The notes beneath the pieces were generated by a model. That model was given only the letters and a program-made list of their open reading frames with translations. It did no database searches and was not told the DNA's origin. The position numbers were made by a program, and so were the translations under genes. Shown in pieces: positions 34,463-43,027 of a stretch of DNA of 61,794 bases. Each line of letters starts with the position of its first letter. Within the stretch, counting starts at the first letter, position 1. This DNA is from an uncultured Bacteroidales bacterium (GTDB taxonomy: Bacteria > Bacteroidota > Bacteroidia > Bacteroidales > FEN-979): NCBI GenBank assembly GCA_903959905.1, contig CAJBYO010000048.1, positions 1-61,794 of the forward strand, given 5' to 3'.

Positions 34463-37006
34463 CTACCTTTTGATAACCACCTTCTTCGTGATCATTCCCT
34501 CCTGCCCAGCTATTTTCATAAAATAAATTCCGTCGGGAAGTGAAGACAGGTTCATCATTGTTGAATGCTGTCCGGCTCCGGAAACGACCTGCTCCGAATA
34601 AACCCTGGTGCCGATCATGTCATAAACGGTAACATCAAGTAAACCAGACATACCAACTCTCAGGTTGAGGCTGAATACACCATTGTTCGGATTTGGAGAA
34701 ACCGTGCAGTTGAAGGATGCGCCTTTTTCACCGGTGGAAGCGGGAAAGTCAACAACAATATATCCCGGGGTAAAAACACTGTCGATGGTGAACCCGTCAC
34801 CGGTGATGAGTTTTACATCATAAATTCCGACAGTACTATAGGTTACAACCGGGTTTTTCTCATTTGAAACCTCCGGTGTTCCGCCCGGGAAGCTCCATTG
34901 CCATGTGGTCGTATTTCCCGAAGATGTATCGGCAAAAGCAACCTGGTTGCCCGGGATAACCTGTGCAGGGACCCCAACGAAACCTGCCACCACCGGTGCA
35001 GGAATGGCATGAACGGTGAGTTTGCCCTGGAAAGGAAGTTTGTTATAAGCGGTAGCAACAAGGTGAACAGTGTCGTTACCTTCTGTTAAGGCAGGGAAAA
35101 TAAGGACTGCCGTGTCGTTTGCCACGAGGCTGGTGGCCAGGATGGCATCACCTGATGTGGCAGTAACCCTGGCGCCGTTCACATTGCAGTATACCATGAT
35201 CATGGTGTCGCTGACAAACAGTGTTGAGTCGTAGAGGGCGACGATCGGCTCTGGAAGTGCGGTGCGCACGGCAATGGTCGGATCGCCGAATACCGTCCAG
35301 GTGTCGGCCATGGCCATGCCATCGCTTCCGTAGGCATCGATCATCTTCATGCATCCGTTGATAGACAGGCCTGAAAAGGTCCTTTTGATGTTTCCGGGAT
35401 CGGTTTCGGAGAGGATATTGGTCATCTCATCCTGCCCTTCCATGGGTGAATTCCAGCTTTGATTGATGGTTGAGCCAAGAAATGCAATGGCCCCGGTGGG
35501 TTGTCCGCCCTGGGAGGCACGAAGCCAGGCTTCTGCAAAACATGTTCCGGCTGTAAAGTTACCGTTCACGCATGCAACCGACCAGATAAACGGAAGCTTG
35601 CCAACATTGGTAAGCTGGTTTACGTTGGTATTGCTGAAGTTTGACGTTCCCCATGAATTGTTGCTGCCATGGCCCGTATAGAGCACCAGGCTGGCACCGT
35701 TGTTTACCTCTGTGGCGACCATGGGCGGTGTGGGATTGCCGGGGGCGTCATTTCCGCCCTGTGAACCGTCAAAAAGTTCGGGGTTCGCTGTGTAATTGTA
35801 GGCCAACAGCTGTGTTTGCTGGTTGCGGATGTGCTGGTAATCATATTCATTGTCATCACCGGGCCCCTGGTCAGAACCAATTCCGATAACGGTGGTGAGC
35901 CAGTCCTCAGTGAGGAATTGCGGGTTTTGTTCATACTCCAGTGTCCGTTGAACCTGGGTTTGCACCTGTGCCACATTTTCAGCGGAGAACCTGCCAATGA
36001 AAACATCTGAGTAGTGATCTGTTCCAACAACATAGCCGTAAGCATTGTCCGAAGGGCCACCCAACCCGCTTCCGGTGTTGGTGGGTACCTGTGCCCCGTC
36101 GCCTACAAGCAACACATGCGTAAGTCCTTTGGTATTGTAATAATTGGCAATATAACTTTTCAGTTGTGCTGCCGTGGTACCGATGGAATCTTTGCTGATC
36201 ATCTCGGTCTGGTATCCCTCGGCGCGTTTCCATTTCACATAAGGCTGCATCGCCTCCATGAAGGGCCCGTAGCAGATCACAAGCAGGTTCCCGTAGTCAC
36301 CCAGAGGCACATAATTCATGGCATCGAAGTTCATGAAACGGTGCTCAAATACTGACTTGAAATCCTGGCTGACCATTTTGCTTCCGGCTGAACCTAATAG
36401 CGGATTGCTGCCATTGTCACCTGTTTTGTAAAGTTCAAGGGTAATGTCATGATAAACACGCAGGACTTTTGTAACCGGGTTGTATTGAAAGGGATAGGCG
36501 ATGATGGTCTGGCCACGCACATCCCGGATAATATAAGGTTCGCGGGTGTTTGCAAGTGTTCCGGGGTAAAAAGCATCTGTTGCATAGGATGCCCCGTAGG
36601 TATAAGGAACCGTAGCCGGGTCAACATCACGCATAATGACCCCCTTTGAAGGCGCTATCACCATGCCCGGGTAGTCGGTAAAATCTGATGAAACAACCCT
36701 GATGCTCATGGCAGCCATATCAGGAATTACGAGGGATGCGGTCATCTTGGGGAGATCAGGAGCGCCCGCCTCAAGGATGGGCGTTGCATTGTCAATGTCA
36801 ACGGAGAATGCCGGTCCGTTGGGTGTTTGGACCTCACGCAGGCTGTAGCCGCCAAGGGTAATATGGACTACAGACTTGTCAACGGTTGAAGATACGAGGC
36901 TTGTTTTTGCTGCACCGGGCAGTGCACTGTTGATGTTGATCCAGTTGCCGCAGAACCCGGTCACCGACCAGGCAAGAATGGCTGAAAGTACGAGGACTTT
37001 ACGCAT
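34463..37006 (-). CDS. Gingipain-like C25 cysteine peptidase with T9SS sorting domain
   Basis: 847 residues. Signal peptide 1-20. N-terminal propeptide-like beta domain about 25-215. C25 catalytic domain about 235-600: His446 in VLYTGHGSNNSWG and Cys479 in IWSVACVNGNF, 33 residues apart as in gingipains. Then Ig-like domain, PKD domain near 695-755 (TTTWQWSFPGGTPEVS), and T9SS type A sorting domain (CTVSPNPNNGVFSLNLRVG to MITKKVVIKR). Secreted through the outer membrane and anchored or released; degrades proteins, specificity unknown. The -7 box TAACTTTG is at 37047-37054. The stop codon TAG lies in a half-copy of the GAGACGC palindrome (GGTAGAGACGC). Confidence 0.93.
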   Translation of the reverse strand: MRKVLVLSAILAWSVTGFCGNWININSALPGAAKTSLVSSTVDKSVVHITLGGYSLREVQTPNGPAFSVDIDNATPILEAGAPDLPKMTASLVIPDMAAMSIRVVSSDFTDYPGMVIAPSKGVIMRDVDPATVPYTYGASYATDAFYPGTLANTREPYIIRDVRGQTIIAYPFQYNPVTKVLRVYHDITLELYKTGDNGSNPLLGSAGSKMVSQDFKSVFEHRFMNFDAMNYVPLGDYGNLLVICYGPFMEAMQPYVKWKRAEGYQTEMISKDSIGTTAAQLKSYIANYYNTKGLTHVLLVGDGAQVPTNTGSGLGGPSDNAYGYVVGTDHYSDVFIGRFSAENVAQVQTQVQRTLEYEQNPQFLTEDWLTTVIGIGSDQGPGDDNEYDYQHIRNQQTQLLAYNYTANPELFDGSQGGNDAPGNPTPPMVATEVNNGASLVLYTGHGSNNSWGTSNFSNTNVNQLTNVGKLPFIWSVACVNGNFTAGTCFAEAWLRASQGGQPTGAIAFLGSTINQSWNSPMEGQDEMTNILSETDPGNIKRTFSGLSINGCMKMIDAYGSDGMAMADTWTVFGDPTIAVRTALPEPIVALYDSTLFVSDTMIMVYCNVNGARVTATSGDAILATSLVANDTAVLIFPALTEGNDTVHLVATAYNKLPFQGKLTVHAIPAPVVAGFVGVPAQVIPGNQVAFADTSSGNTTTWQWSFPGGTPEVSNEKNPVVTYSTVGIYDVKLITGDGFTIDSVFTPGYIVVDFPASTGEKGASFNCTVSPNPNNGVFSLNLRVGMSGLLDVTVYDMIGTRVYSEQVVSGAGQHSTMMNLSSLPDGIYFMKIAGQEGMITKKVVIKR

Positions 37007-37046
37007 GGGGATTGAATTAGGTTTGTTTCAGATGATAACAGTATCA

Positions 37047-37054
37047 CAAAGTTA
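37047..37054 (-). promoter_or_regulatory. -7 box of the C25 peptidase gene
   Basis: TAACTTTG on the reverse strand, about 40 nt before the ATG at 37006; TTG trinucleotides lie 10-15 nt further upstream, somewhat closer than usual. Confidence 0.5.
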
Positions 37055-37110
37055 CATTTTTATTCAATGCAATATTAATTAATTGAAAGATCACAGTTAT
37101 TCCGATAAAA

Positions 37111-37150
37111 AAAACCACTAAGGCACGGAGGGCCTTAGTGGTAAAAAAAA
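37111..37150 (-). terminator. Terminator of the TlpA-DUF6029-Omp28 operon
   Basis: Hairpin ACCACTAAGGC / GCCTTAGTGGT with a short loop, flanked by A8 and A8/T-rich tracts on both sides. On the reverse strand it lies 70-110 nt after the Omp28 stop and before the C25 gene promoter. Confidence 0.9.
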
Positions 37151-37222
37151 GACAAGTTCTTAAACTGGATTCTATCTTCAGCCTTCCCTCAACAGTTGGC
37201 ATAGCCTCCACCACGCTCCCGC

Positions 37223-38077
37223 CTAAAGATGTTCCGATTTTGCAACGTGGAGCACCTCTTTGGTGTCGGCATCGGATATGAAGGCGATCACGCTGCAATG
37301 TTCGGGAACCCATGACGGGCTCTTATTGAAATCATAGGGAAAAGACCTGGTGATGAGGTCCCCATTGGCGGGGGCTGTTACAATCAGATCACCAAAACTC
37401 CCTGTTAAAGTACCTCTGAGCACATGCATGAAGTTATAATGCCTGATGAGTGGCACTGAATCCGGGGGAATAATGTTCTTTTGCCCGCCGATAATACTGT
37501 CTTCCAGTATGCAAACAGTTAAATTAACCTTCCCGGCATAGCCTTGAAGGAATTTTACATCAATCCGGGAGTTCAACATACTGCCTGCAGCATTATATAC
37601 ATTGTGCACGGTCATCACCGCCATTCTTGAATAAGTGCTTTTCACTTTTTTAACTGCTTCATTCCAGTCAGACGTGCCAAAGGAAATTTTATTATTAAAC
37701 GGCACCCTGTTTACCATTCCTTTCGGATTCCCGTCAATGTTGAAACCGGTGTATCCGAACCAGTCGTTGCTTGCCGTGCACCTGTAATCACCTGTGAAAT
37801 CAGGATTTGATGGAATGGGCAGGGCAAACTGACCTGCATGAACCGAAACAACATACACCTGTGCAGGGTAAAGCTCCTGCAGGGTAGCTGCTAGGGTGGC
37901 CGCCGGTGCACAGTTCACACAAAGGTGCCCTGTGTAATCCTCCAGCAGCACCGGGCGCCAGGTGGTATCAACCACCACCGCCTTTACCGAGTAATAGGGG
38001 TCGCTGATCTTGTTACAAGACGGGAACAGTATGGCCCCGGTCAGCAGCACTATGGATATCCTGAATATATTTTTCAT
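37223..38077 (-). CDS. Omp28-related outer-membrane lipoprotein
   Basis: 284 residues. Lipobox AILFPSC with Cys21. The mature protein has a thioredoxin-like start: RPVLLEDYTGHLCVNCAPAA with a CVNC at 53-56, and VYVVSVHAGQFA, the layout of Omp28-family proteins; the C-terminal half is a beta domain (VKFLQGYAGKVNLTVCILED, PEHCSVIAFISDADTKEVLHVAKSE). Outer-membrane lipoprotein, exposed to periplasm or surface. Third gene of an operon with a TlpA-like thioredoxin and a DUF6029 barrel, which suggests a thiol-redox function for the CVNC site (inference). Confidence 0.88.
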   Translation of the reverse strand: MKNIFRISIVLLTGAILFPSCNKISDPYYSVKAVVVDTTWRPVLLEDYTGHLCVNCAPAATLAATLQELYPAQVYVVSVHAGQFALPIPSNPDFTGDYRCTASNDWFGYTGFNIDGNPKGMVNRVPFNNKISFGTSDWNEAVKKVKSTYSRMAVMTVHNVYNAAGSMLNSRIDVKFLQGYAGKVNLTVCILEDSIIGGQKNIIPPDSVPLIRHYNFMHVLRGTLTGSFGDLIVTAPANGDLITRSFPYDFNKSPSWVPEHCSVIAFISDADTKEVLHVAKSEHL

Positions 38078-38125
38078 ACTGATTTCTTTTTTTCGTTCAA
38101 ACTGTCAGATTGTTCCCGCAACAGG

Positions 38126-39850
38126 TCAGAAACTGCCTGTGATGGTTAGTGTAAGGCCATTGGTGGCCGGCACATAGCGGCAAACACCACCCACGCAGAT
38201 AATCCCCTCTCGCTGCCTTCCGTAGGAAAGTGCGATGCGGGTTGAATGGTTGGTATACCCTGCGCTCACCGTATAATAGTTCAACCGCTGTGTGGCATCT
38301 GTGTTGCCATAATTGTACTGGTCAACCACAGAAACAAACCAGGCCGGCGAGATGGTCAGTTCAACCAGCCCTGCCACCCAGTTCCCTTTGTCCTGTTTGG
38401 TCCAGAGTCCCTGCACTTCCCAGCGAAGAGTGTGCTTTTTGGTGATATTCCAGGCAATGTCGGCGATGCCGATTTGCGAATAAACGGTGCCGAAATCGCC
38501 GGGGGCATGAGATTCGATCACATCTTTGTTATAGGTTTGATACAAATAAGTAAAAATCCCTTTCCACTTTTTCCCGAATTTCTTGGTTACTTCAATATTG
38601 GCGTCCTGGTAGTAAACGTTATCGCCTGCTGCGTAAAAACCTGATTTGTATCCCAGCGTTCCGATCTGGCCGATGAAGGTCGTATCGTTTACCTGTTTCT
38701 TTTGCAATCCGTTGACCTGTGAGAAATTGGCTGCGACAGACAGGCCTGTTTTTCCTCCCAGGGGCGACTTCTTAGCGAAGTGCAGGGTGACGGTTCCCGA
38801 AAGTCCGACTTCGCCATTGGGCTGCGTGGAATAGGGGTACATGCTGGCCAGGGCGTACGAATGCTCTTTGGTGATGGCCGGCAGATAGTTGATATTCAGC
38901 ATGTTGTTGGACACAGAGCGGTCGGATTTATAACTCATGTTATCGATCCACTTTGACATGAGGGAGATGCCAAGTCCCGGTTTAGAAAACGAGATGTTGG
39001 TAAAGAGCCCGTCGCCATCCTTGTAAATATAGTTGTTCAGTGAGGAAGGGTCGTTGATTTTATGCGCGTACTCCGTAAACCAGTTAAAATCGCCGATGTT
39101 CAGGTTGAACCGGCCACCGTAGTTTGACACATTTTCCGGCAGTTTGAGTGCCAGCATCTGCCCGTTGTACGGGATATCCTTGGTGGTTCCCTGCTGGTAA
39201 TTACTTACAAATGAACCTCCAAGGGTGAGTTTTACTTTTGCATCATTCAGGCTGGTGAAAATATCATTGAGATAGAAATCGGCATCAAAGCCCTTCACAA
39301 TGCCGCGGTTGTAATCCTTGTAAGGTTCCCAGTAGTACCGCTGAACCCCATAAACGCCTTTAAAGGTAATCCCCTTCACCGGCATGACTTTCACCCTGAC
39401 ACCGCGCAGTGAATTGTCGAATCCGAGCGTCCACTCCTGGTAAGTCCTCAGCATCATACCATAGCCGAACTGCTCATAGAAATTACCGGCAGTGACATCG
39501 ATAAAATTATTTTTATAATTGACATACCAGTAAGGAACACCTGTTCCGTTGTACTGGGCATCATACCCGGTAAGCGGCGGGAGATAAGCCTCAAAACGCA
39601 TCCCTGCGGTAAAGTTGCCCAGTGAATAGTTCACCTCGGCAAAGGAATTCATGCGGATCAGTTTACCGGCAAGGGTCGAATCGGTGATCCCTGTTTTCGG
39701 ATCGGTGAGGTAATAGGCGGCATCAGCCTGCATGCTGCCGTGAACTTCGCTTCCCTTTATCACATCCTGTGATCTGGCAGTCACAGGCAGAAGGAACAAT
39801 ATGCTGATTGCCCCCAGAAAATAGCAGATTTGACTTTTCAAGGTTTTCAT
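38126..39850 (-). CDS. DUF6029-family outer-membrane protein
   Basis: Start MKTLKSQICYFLGAISILFLL at 39850; 574 residues. Signal peptide to about 27 (PVTARSQ). The rest is a beta-barrel-rich sequence with many aromatic strand ends (GMRFEAYLPPLTGYDAQYN, DVTAGNFYEQFGYGMMLRTY, ERGLRGVR-like loop NSLRGVRVKVMPVKGITFKG) and ends GLTLTITGSF with terminal Phe. I recognise it as the DUF6029 family of Bacteroidota. Function unknown. 31 nt after the TlpA-like gene and 48 nt before Omp28, all on one transcript ending at the 37111 terminator. Confidence 0.85.
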   Translation of the reverse strand: MKTLKSQICYFLGAISILFLLPVTARSQDVIKGSEVHGSMQADAAYYLTDPKTGITDSTLAGKLIRMNSFAEVNYSLGNFTAGMRFEAYLPPLTGYDAQYNGTGVPYWYVNYKNNFIDVTAGNFYEQFGYGMMLRTYQEWTLGFDNSLRGVRVKVMPVKGITFKGVYGVQRYYWEPYKDYNRGIVKGFDADFYLNDIFTSLNDAKVKLTLGGSFVSNYQQGTTKDIPYNGQMLALKLPENVSNYGGRFNLNIGDFNWFTEYAHKINDPSSLNNYIYKDGDGLFTNISFSKPGLGISLMSKWIDNMSYKSDRSVSNNMLNINYLPAITKEHSYALASMYPYSTQPNGEVGLSGTVTLHFAKKSPLGGKTGLSVAANFSQVNGLQKKQVNDTTFIGQIGTLGYKSGFYAAGDNVYYQDANIEVTKKFGKKWKGIFTYLYQTYNKDVIESHAPGDFGTVYSQIGIADIAWNITKKHTLRWEVQGLWTKQDKGNWVAGLVELTISPAWFVSVVDQYNYGNTDATQRLNYYTVSAGYTNHSTRIALSYGRQREGIICVGGVCRYVPATNGLTLTITGSF

Positions 39851-39881
39851 GGTTAAATGATAAAACGCACTGGTTTTCTTG

Positions 39882-40406
39882 TTACTTGATCTCTTCGCCG
39901 CGGTTGAGTTTGCGAACCATTTCAATCAGGTTCAGCTCGTCGCCTTCTGAAAATGAGGTATGCTGATAAACAACCTGGCCTTTTCCGTTGAGCAGGAAAG
40001 TATGCGGAATGGGGCCTACATTCATGGCACGCTTGAAATCGCTGTTCGGGTCAAGCAGTACGGTGTACTCCCACCCTTTTCCGTTCACCATCGGGCCGAC
40101 AAGGGTCATTGAACGTGAATCATCAACGGAGATGGCGTAAAGTTTTACACCGGTTTCAGTGACCCAGTCGTCGTAAACATCGGCAATGGTAGTCAGTTCG
40201 CGCACACAAGGCTTGCACCATGTTGCCCAGAAACTGATGATGATAGGTTTCCCGTTGTTCGTAATGCTGTCGGAACTGAATGGCAGTCCTTTCACCGTTT
40301 TAAGCTTCACCGACGGCAGTTTCTTGTAGTTGAAAATGCTTTCCTGGGCAAATGTGACAGAAGAAATGAGACATAGAAGTAATAAAATCCGGAGTGTTTT
40401 CATCAT
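39882..40406 (-). CDS. TlpA-like periplasmic thioredoxin
   Basis: 174 residues. Signal peptide 1-20 (LLLLCLISSVTFA). TlpA/ResA-like thioredoxin fold: GKPIIISFWATWCKPCVREL with Cys64 and Cys67 (WCKPC), VTETGVKLYAISVDDSRS, VLLDPNSDFKRAMNVGPIPHTFLL with the cis-Pro. It should reduce or isomerise disulfides in the periplasm. First gene of the operon with DUF6029 and Omp28; a TACTTTTG box at 40424-40431 lies just upstream, giving a leader of about 14 nt. Confidence 0.92.
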   Translation of the reverse strand: MMKTLRILLLLCLISSVTFAQESIFNYKKLPSVKLKTVKGLPFSSDSITNNGKPIIISFWATWCKPCVRELTTIADVYDDWVTETGVKLYAISVDDSRSMTLVGPMVNGKGWEYTVLLDPNSDFKRAMNVGPIPHTFLLNGKGQVVYQHTSFSEGDELNLIEMVRKLNRGEEIK

Positions 40407-40423
40407 GAGTGTTATTTATTGCA

Positions 40424-40431
40424 CAAAAGTA
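40424..40431 (-). promoter_or_regulatory. -7 box of the TlpA-DUF6029-Omp28 operon
   Basis: TACTTTTG on the reverse strand, 17 nt before the ATG at 40406. It lies in the last codons-to-operon gap after manA, so the operon is likely independent of manA. Confidence 0.55.
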
Positions 40432-40439
40432 GGAAATAT

Positions 40440-41414
40440 TTATGGAATGTAGACTTCCATTATCCGGATGTTAGGGCTTGGCTTCAGAAAAACCTCCTCA
40501 ATTGTGGCTGGAAGAAGAACTACTTCCCCGGTTGTAAGGGTAACCCGTTCTTCCCCGGCAATGAGTTCCCCGGCGCCATCCACGCACACATAGATGACAA
40601 AAGAGTCAAGTGCACTGTAATCTTTCCTGATCTCCATGTCAGCTTCAAGCACATTCGCCGTAAAATAGGGGCAGTCGGCCAGGGTGGCTGGCTTATTCTT
40701 CACCTGCCGGTAATTTACACGGTAAGAATCAACCGGGGCAAAATCAATGGCCTCTGTGGCGAGTTCAGTATGCAGTTCCCTCGACTTCCCTTCGGCATCT
40801 ACCCGGTCCCAGTCATGGATGCGGTAAGTGGTATCGGATGTTTGCTGGATCTCTGCAATCAGGATGCCGGGCCCGAGGGCGTGGATACGCCCTGCCGGGA
40901 TAAAGAAGGTGTCCCCTTTGTGTACTTTCTCGCGGTTGAGCACCTCACCGAGGGACTTGTTTTTAAACGCCTCCAGGTATTTTTCAGCATTCATTGCCCT
41001 GTTGAACCCGGAGATGAGCTCAGCACCCGGCTCGGAATTGATCACATACCACATCTCGGTTTTGCCGTGCCCGATCTGCCGGCGCGCAGCAAGCGCATCG
41101 TCGGGATGGACCTGGAGCGAGAGCCAGTCGTTGGCATCGAGAAACTTGACCAGGATGGGGAACTCATCCGGGTAGCGGGCAAAAACATGTTCGCCAACAA
41201 GTTCATCCATGTAGATCTCCTGGACCTCGTTGAGTTCATTCCCGGCCAGGAAGCCATTGGATATAACTGTCTGACTTTCGGGAACACCGGAAAGGGTCCA
41301 TGCCTCGCCGCAATTGGGCAGCGGTGAAAAATCAAGACCGAGGCTGGTCTTGATCTTTTGTCCGCCCCAGATCCTCTCTTTGAATACCGGTTTGAATTTT
41401 AATGGGTACAACAT
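40440..41414 (-). CDS. manA: Mannose-6-phosphate isomerase, class I
   Basis: 324 residues, the short class I form. Motifs: PVFKERIWGGQKIKTSLG near 9-26, LSLQVHPDDALAARRQIGHGKTEMWYVI near 95-125 with the zinc ligands His/Glu, FIPAGRIHALGPGILIAEIQQTSDTTYRIHDWDR near 170-205. Interconverts mannose-6-P and fructose-6-P, feeding GDP-mannose or using mannose. Diverges from the LOG gene; the gap contains a large inverted repeat. Confidence 0.95.
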   Translation of the reverse strand: MLYPLKFKPVFKERIWGGQKIKTSLGLDFSPLPNCGEAWTLSGVPESQTVISNGFLAGNELNEVQEIYMDELVGEHVFARYPDEFPILVKFLDANDWLSLQVHPDDALAARRQIGHGKTEMWYVINSEPGAELISGFNRAMNAEKYLEAFKNKSLGEVLNREKVHKGDTFFIPAGRIHALGPGILIAEIQQTSDTTYRIHDWDRVDAEGKSRELHTELATEAIDFAPVDSYRVNYRQVKNKPATLADCPYFTANVLEADMEIRKDYSALDSFVIYVCVDGAGELIAGEERVTLTTGEVVLLPATIEEVFLKPSPNIRIMEVYIP

Positions 41415-41484
41415 ATACTAAAACGGGTAAATGATGATGAATACTTTGAATGATGGCGTATTATTCATTAATTACTCCGTGGCT

Positions 41485-41553
41485 CTCTGTGTCTTCTCTG
41501 TGTACCTCTGTGTAATATTTTGTAACACAGAGGTACACAGAGAAGACACAGAG
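41485..41553. repeat. Long perfect inverted repeat (29-nt arms)
   Basis: Left arm 41485-41513 and right arm 41525-41553 are exact complements (CTCTGTGTCTTCTCTGTGTA... against its reverse), with an 11-nt loop AATATTTTGTA. Each arm is itself built of CTCTGTGT-like octamers. Sits between the divergent manA and LOG genes, upstream of the LOG promoter. Confidence 0.95.
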
Positions 41554-41592
41554 GTACACAGAGAAAAAGATGATTGATGAACCGATTCTTGT

Positions 41593-41600
41593 TATCTTTG
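41593..41600 (+). promoter_or_regulatory. -7 box of the LOG gene
   Basis: TATCTTTG, with a TTG at 41574-41576 only 16 nt upstream. The ATG is at 41633, so the longer open frame that starts at 41570 would begin before the transcription start and is not used. Confidence 0.6.
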
Positions 41601-41632
41601 ACTCACAATTTAAGGACAAAAATACAGATTTA

Positions 41633-42226
41633 ATGATTAAAAACCTTTGCATTTTCTGCGGTTCCAGCATGGGAAGTCAACCCCTGTACGGAGAAATGGC
41701 TGCATCGCTTGCACGTTATATGGTTTCCAGGGAAATCACCCTCGTGTACGGCGGAGCCAATGTTGGATTGATGGGGGTGCTCGCCGATACGATGCTGGCA
41801 GGCGGGGGGAAGGCGATCGGAGTGATGCCGAAATCGCTTGTTGAACGGGAAGTGGCCCACACCAACCTTACCGAAATGCATATTGTTGAAGGCATGCAGG
41901 AACGCAAGGCCATGATGGCCGAACTTTCGGATGCATTTATTGCCTTGCCCGGCGCATACGGAACCCTGGATGAGGTGTTTGAAGTGCTTACCTGGAACCA
42001 GCTGGGGATCATCAAAAAGCCCATCGGGCTGCTGAACATAGACGGCTTCTACAATCCCCTGCTGACCATGCTCAACCACGCCGTAGAAGAGAAATTCCTC
42101 CGCCCCGAACACCGGGCCCTCCTGATCGAAGGCACCGACTTTGTTCAATTGATCGCCGACCTGGAGAATTTCCAGCCGGTAACTGCAGAGAAGTGGATAG
42201 AACGGCTGAAAGCAGGAGGAATCTAA
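41633..42226 (+). CDS. LOG-family (TIGR00730) nucleotide phosphoribohydrolase
   Basis: Start MIKNLCIFCGSSMGSQPLYGE; 197 residues. Motifs: YGGANVGLMGVLADTMLAGGGKAIGVMPKSL, MQERKAMMAELSDAFIALPGAYGTLDEVFEVLTWNQLG. The usual PGGxGTxxE signature has Ala for the second Gly (PGAYGTLDE); the catalytic Arg-Lys pair (ERK) and Glu are kept. Members cleave nucleoside 5'-monophosphates to base and ribose-5-P. Followed at once by four kinds of micro-array. Confidence 0.92.
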   Translation: MIKNLCIFCGSSMGSQPLYGEMAASLARYMVSREITLVYGGANVGLMGVLADTMLAGGGKAIGVMPKSLVEREVAHTNLTEMHIVEGMQERKAMMAELSDAFIALPGAYGTLDEVFEVLTWNQLGIIKKPIGLLNIDGFYNPLLTMLNHAVEEKFLRPEHRALLIEGTDFVQLIADLENFQPVTAEKWIERLKAGGI

Positions 42227-42235
42227 AGGGAGGAG

Positions 42236-42298
42236 AATGCAAACAATGCAGACAATGTAAACAATGCAAACAATGCAGAAAATGCAAAGAATGTAAAG
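42236..42298. repeat. Family J array (7 x 9 nt)
   Basis: AATGCAAAC, AATGCAGAC, AATGTAAAC, AATGCAAAC, AATGCAGAA, AATGCAAAG, AATGTAAAG. Begins 10 nt after the LOG stop codon. Confidence 0.9.
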
Positions 42299-42326
42299 AA
42301 AACATGAATAAAGATCAGTATCAGTC

Positions 42327-42370
42327 ACTTAATACTTAATACTTAATAACTTAATACTTAACAACTTAAT
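42327..42370. repeat. Family I array (7/8-nt units)
   Basis: ACTTAAT three times, AACTTAAT, ACTTAAC, AACTTAAT: unit lengths 7,7,7,8,7,8. A second member is at 61639-61666. Confidence 0.85.
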
Positions 42371-42392
42371 GCATGACTCCTGGCATTTGACA

Positions 42393-42455
42393 CCTGTCAC
42401 CTGTCACGCGTCACCCGTCACGCGTCACGCGTCACGCGTCACCCGTCACCCGTCA
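42393..42455. repeat. Family B array (exactly 9 x 7 nt)
   Basis: CCTGTCA twice, CGCGTCA, CCCGTCA, CGCGTCA three times, CCCGTCA twice. Read outward from the next gene start, 15 nt away, it is GTGACRS. A short family F word (TGGCATTTGACA) precedes it in phase. Confidence 0.9.
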
Positions 42456-42469
42456 CCTTATCTTCACAT

Positions 42470-43027
42470 ATGATCATCATCGGAATCACAGGCACCCTCG
42501 GTGCAGGCAAAGGAACAGTTGTTGAGTACCTCATGGAAAAGAAGGGCTTCACGCACTATTCCGTGAGGGCGTATCTCCTGAAAGAGATCGGCAGGCGGGG
42601 CATGGCGGAGAACCGCGACAGCATGGTCAGTGTGGCCAATGAGTTACGCGCAAAGCATGGCCCGTCCTATGTTACGGACCAGTTGTACCTGGAGGCCCTG
42701 GTGACAGGGAACAACTGCATTATTGAAAGCATACGCACGCCGGGTGAGATTGATTCGCTGAGGAAAAAGGGCAACTTTCACCTGCTGGCCGTAGATGCGG
42801 AACAACATCTGCGTTATGCCCGGATCACCGGGCGGAATTCAGAAACAGACAATATCACCTATGAAACCTTCACGGCCAACGAAGCGCGGGAAATGAACAC
42901 CTCCGACCCGAACAAACAGAATCTCCGTGCCTGCATCAAAGAGGCCGATTTTATCCTGAACAACGACGGAACAAAAGAAGACCTTTTCGGCGAGGTTGAA
43001 AAGGTGCTGAAACAGATTACCGGGTAA
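42470..43027 (+). CDS. P-loop NMP-kinase-like / AAA ATPase
   Basis: 185 residues. P-loop GITGTLGAGKGTVVEYL at 5-21, then a kinase-like lid region (ADAEQHLRYARITGRNSETD-type ARITGRN near 115) and a C-terminal DFILNNDGTKEDLFGEVEKVL, as in dephospho-CoA kinase and deoxynucleotide kinase-like proteins. Substrate not deducible; a nucleotide or small metabolite kinase is likely. Convergent with the M6 protease gene: the two coding sequences overlap by 11 nt at their 3' ends. Confidence 0.8.
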   Translation: MIIIGITGTLGAGKGTVVEYLMEKKGFTHYSVRAYLLKEIGRRGMAENRDSMVSVANELRAKHGPSYVTDQLYLEALVTGNNCIIESIRTPGEIDSLRKKGNFHLLAVDAEQHLRYARITGRNSETDNITYETFTANEAREMNTSDPNKQNLRACIKEADFILNNDGTKEDLFGEVEKVLKQITG

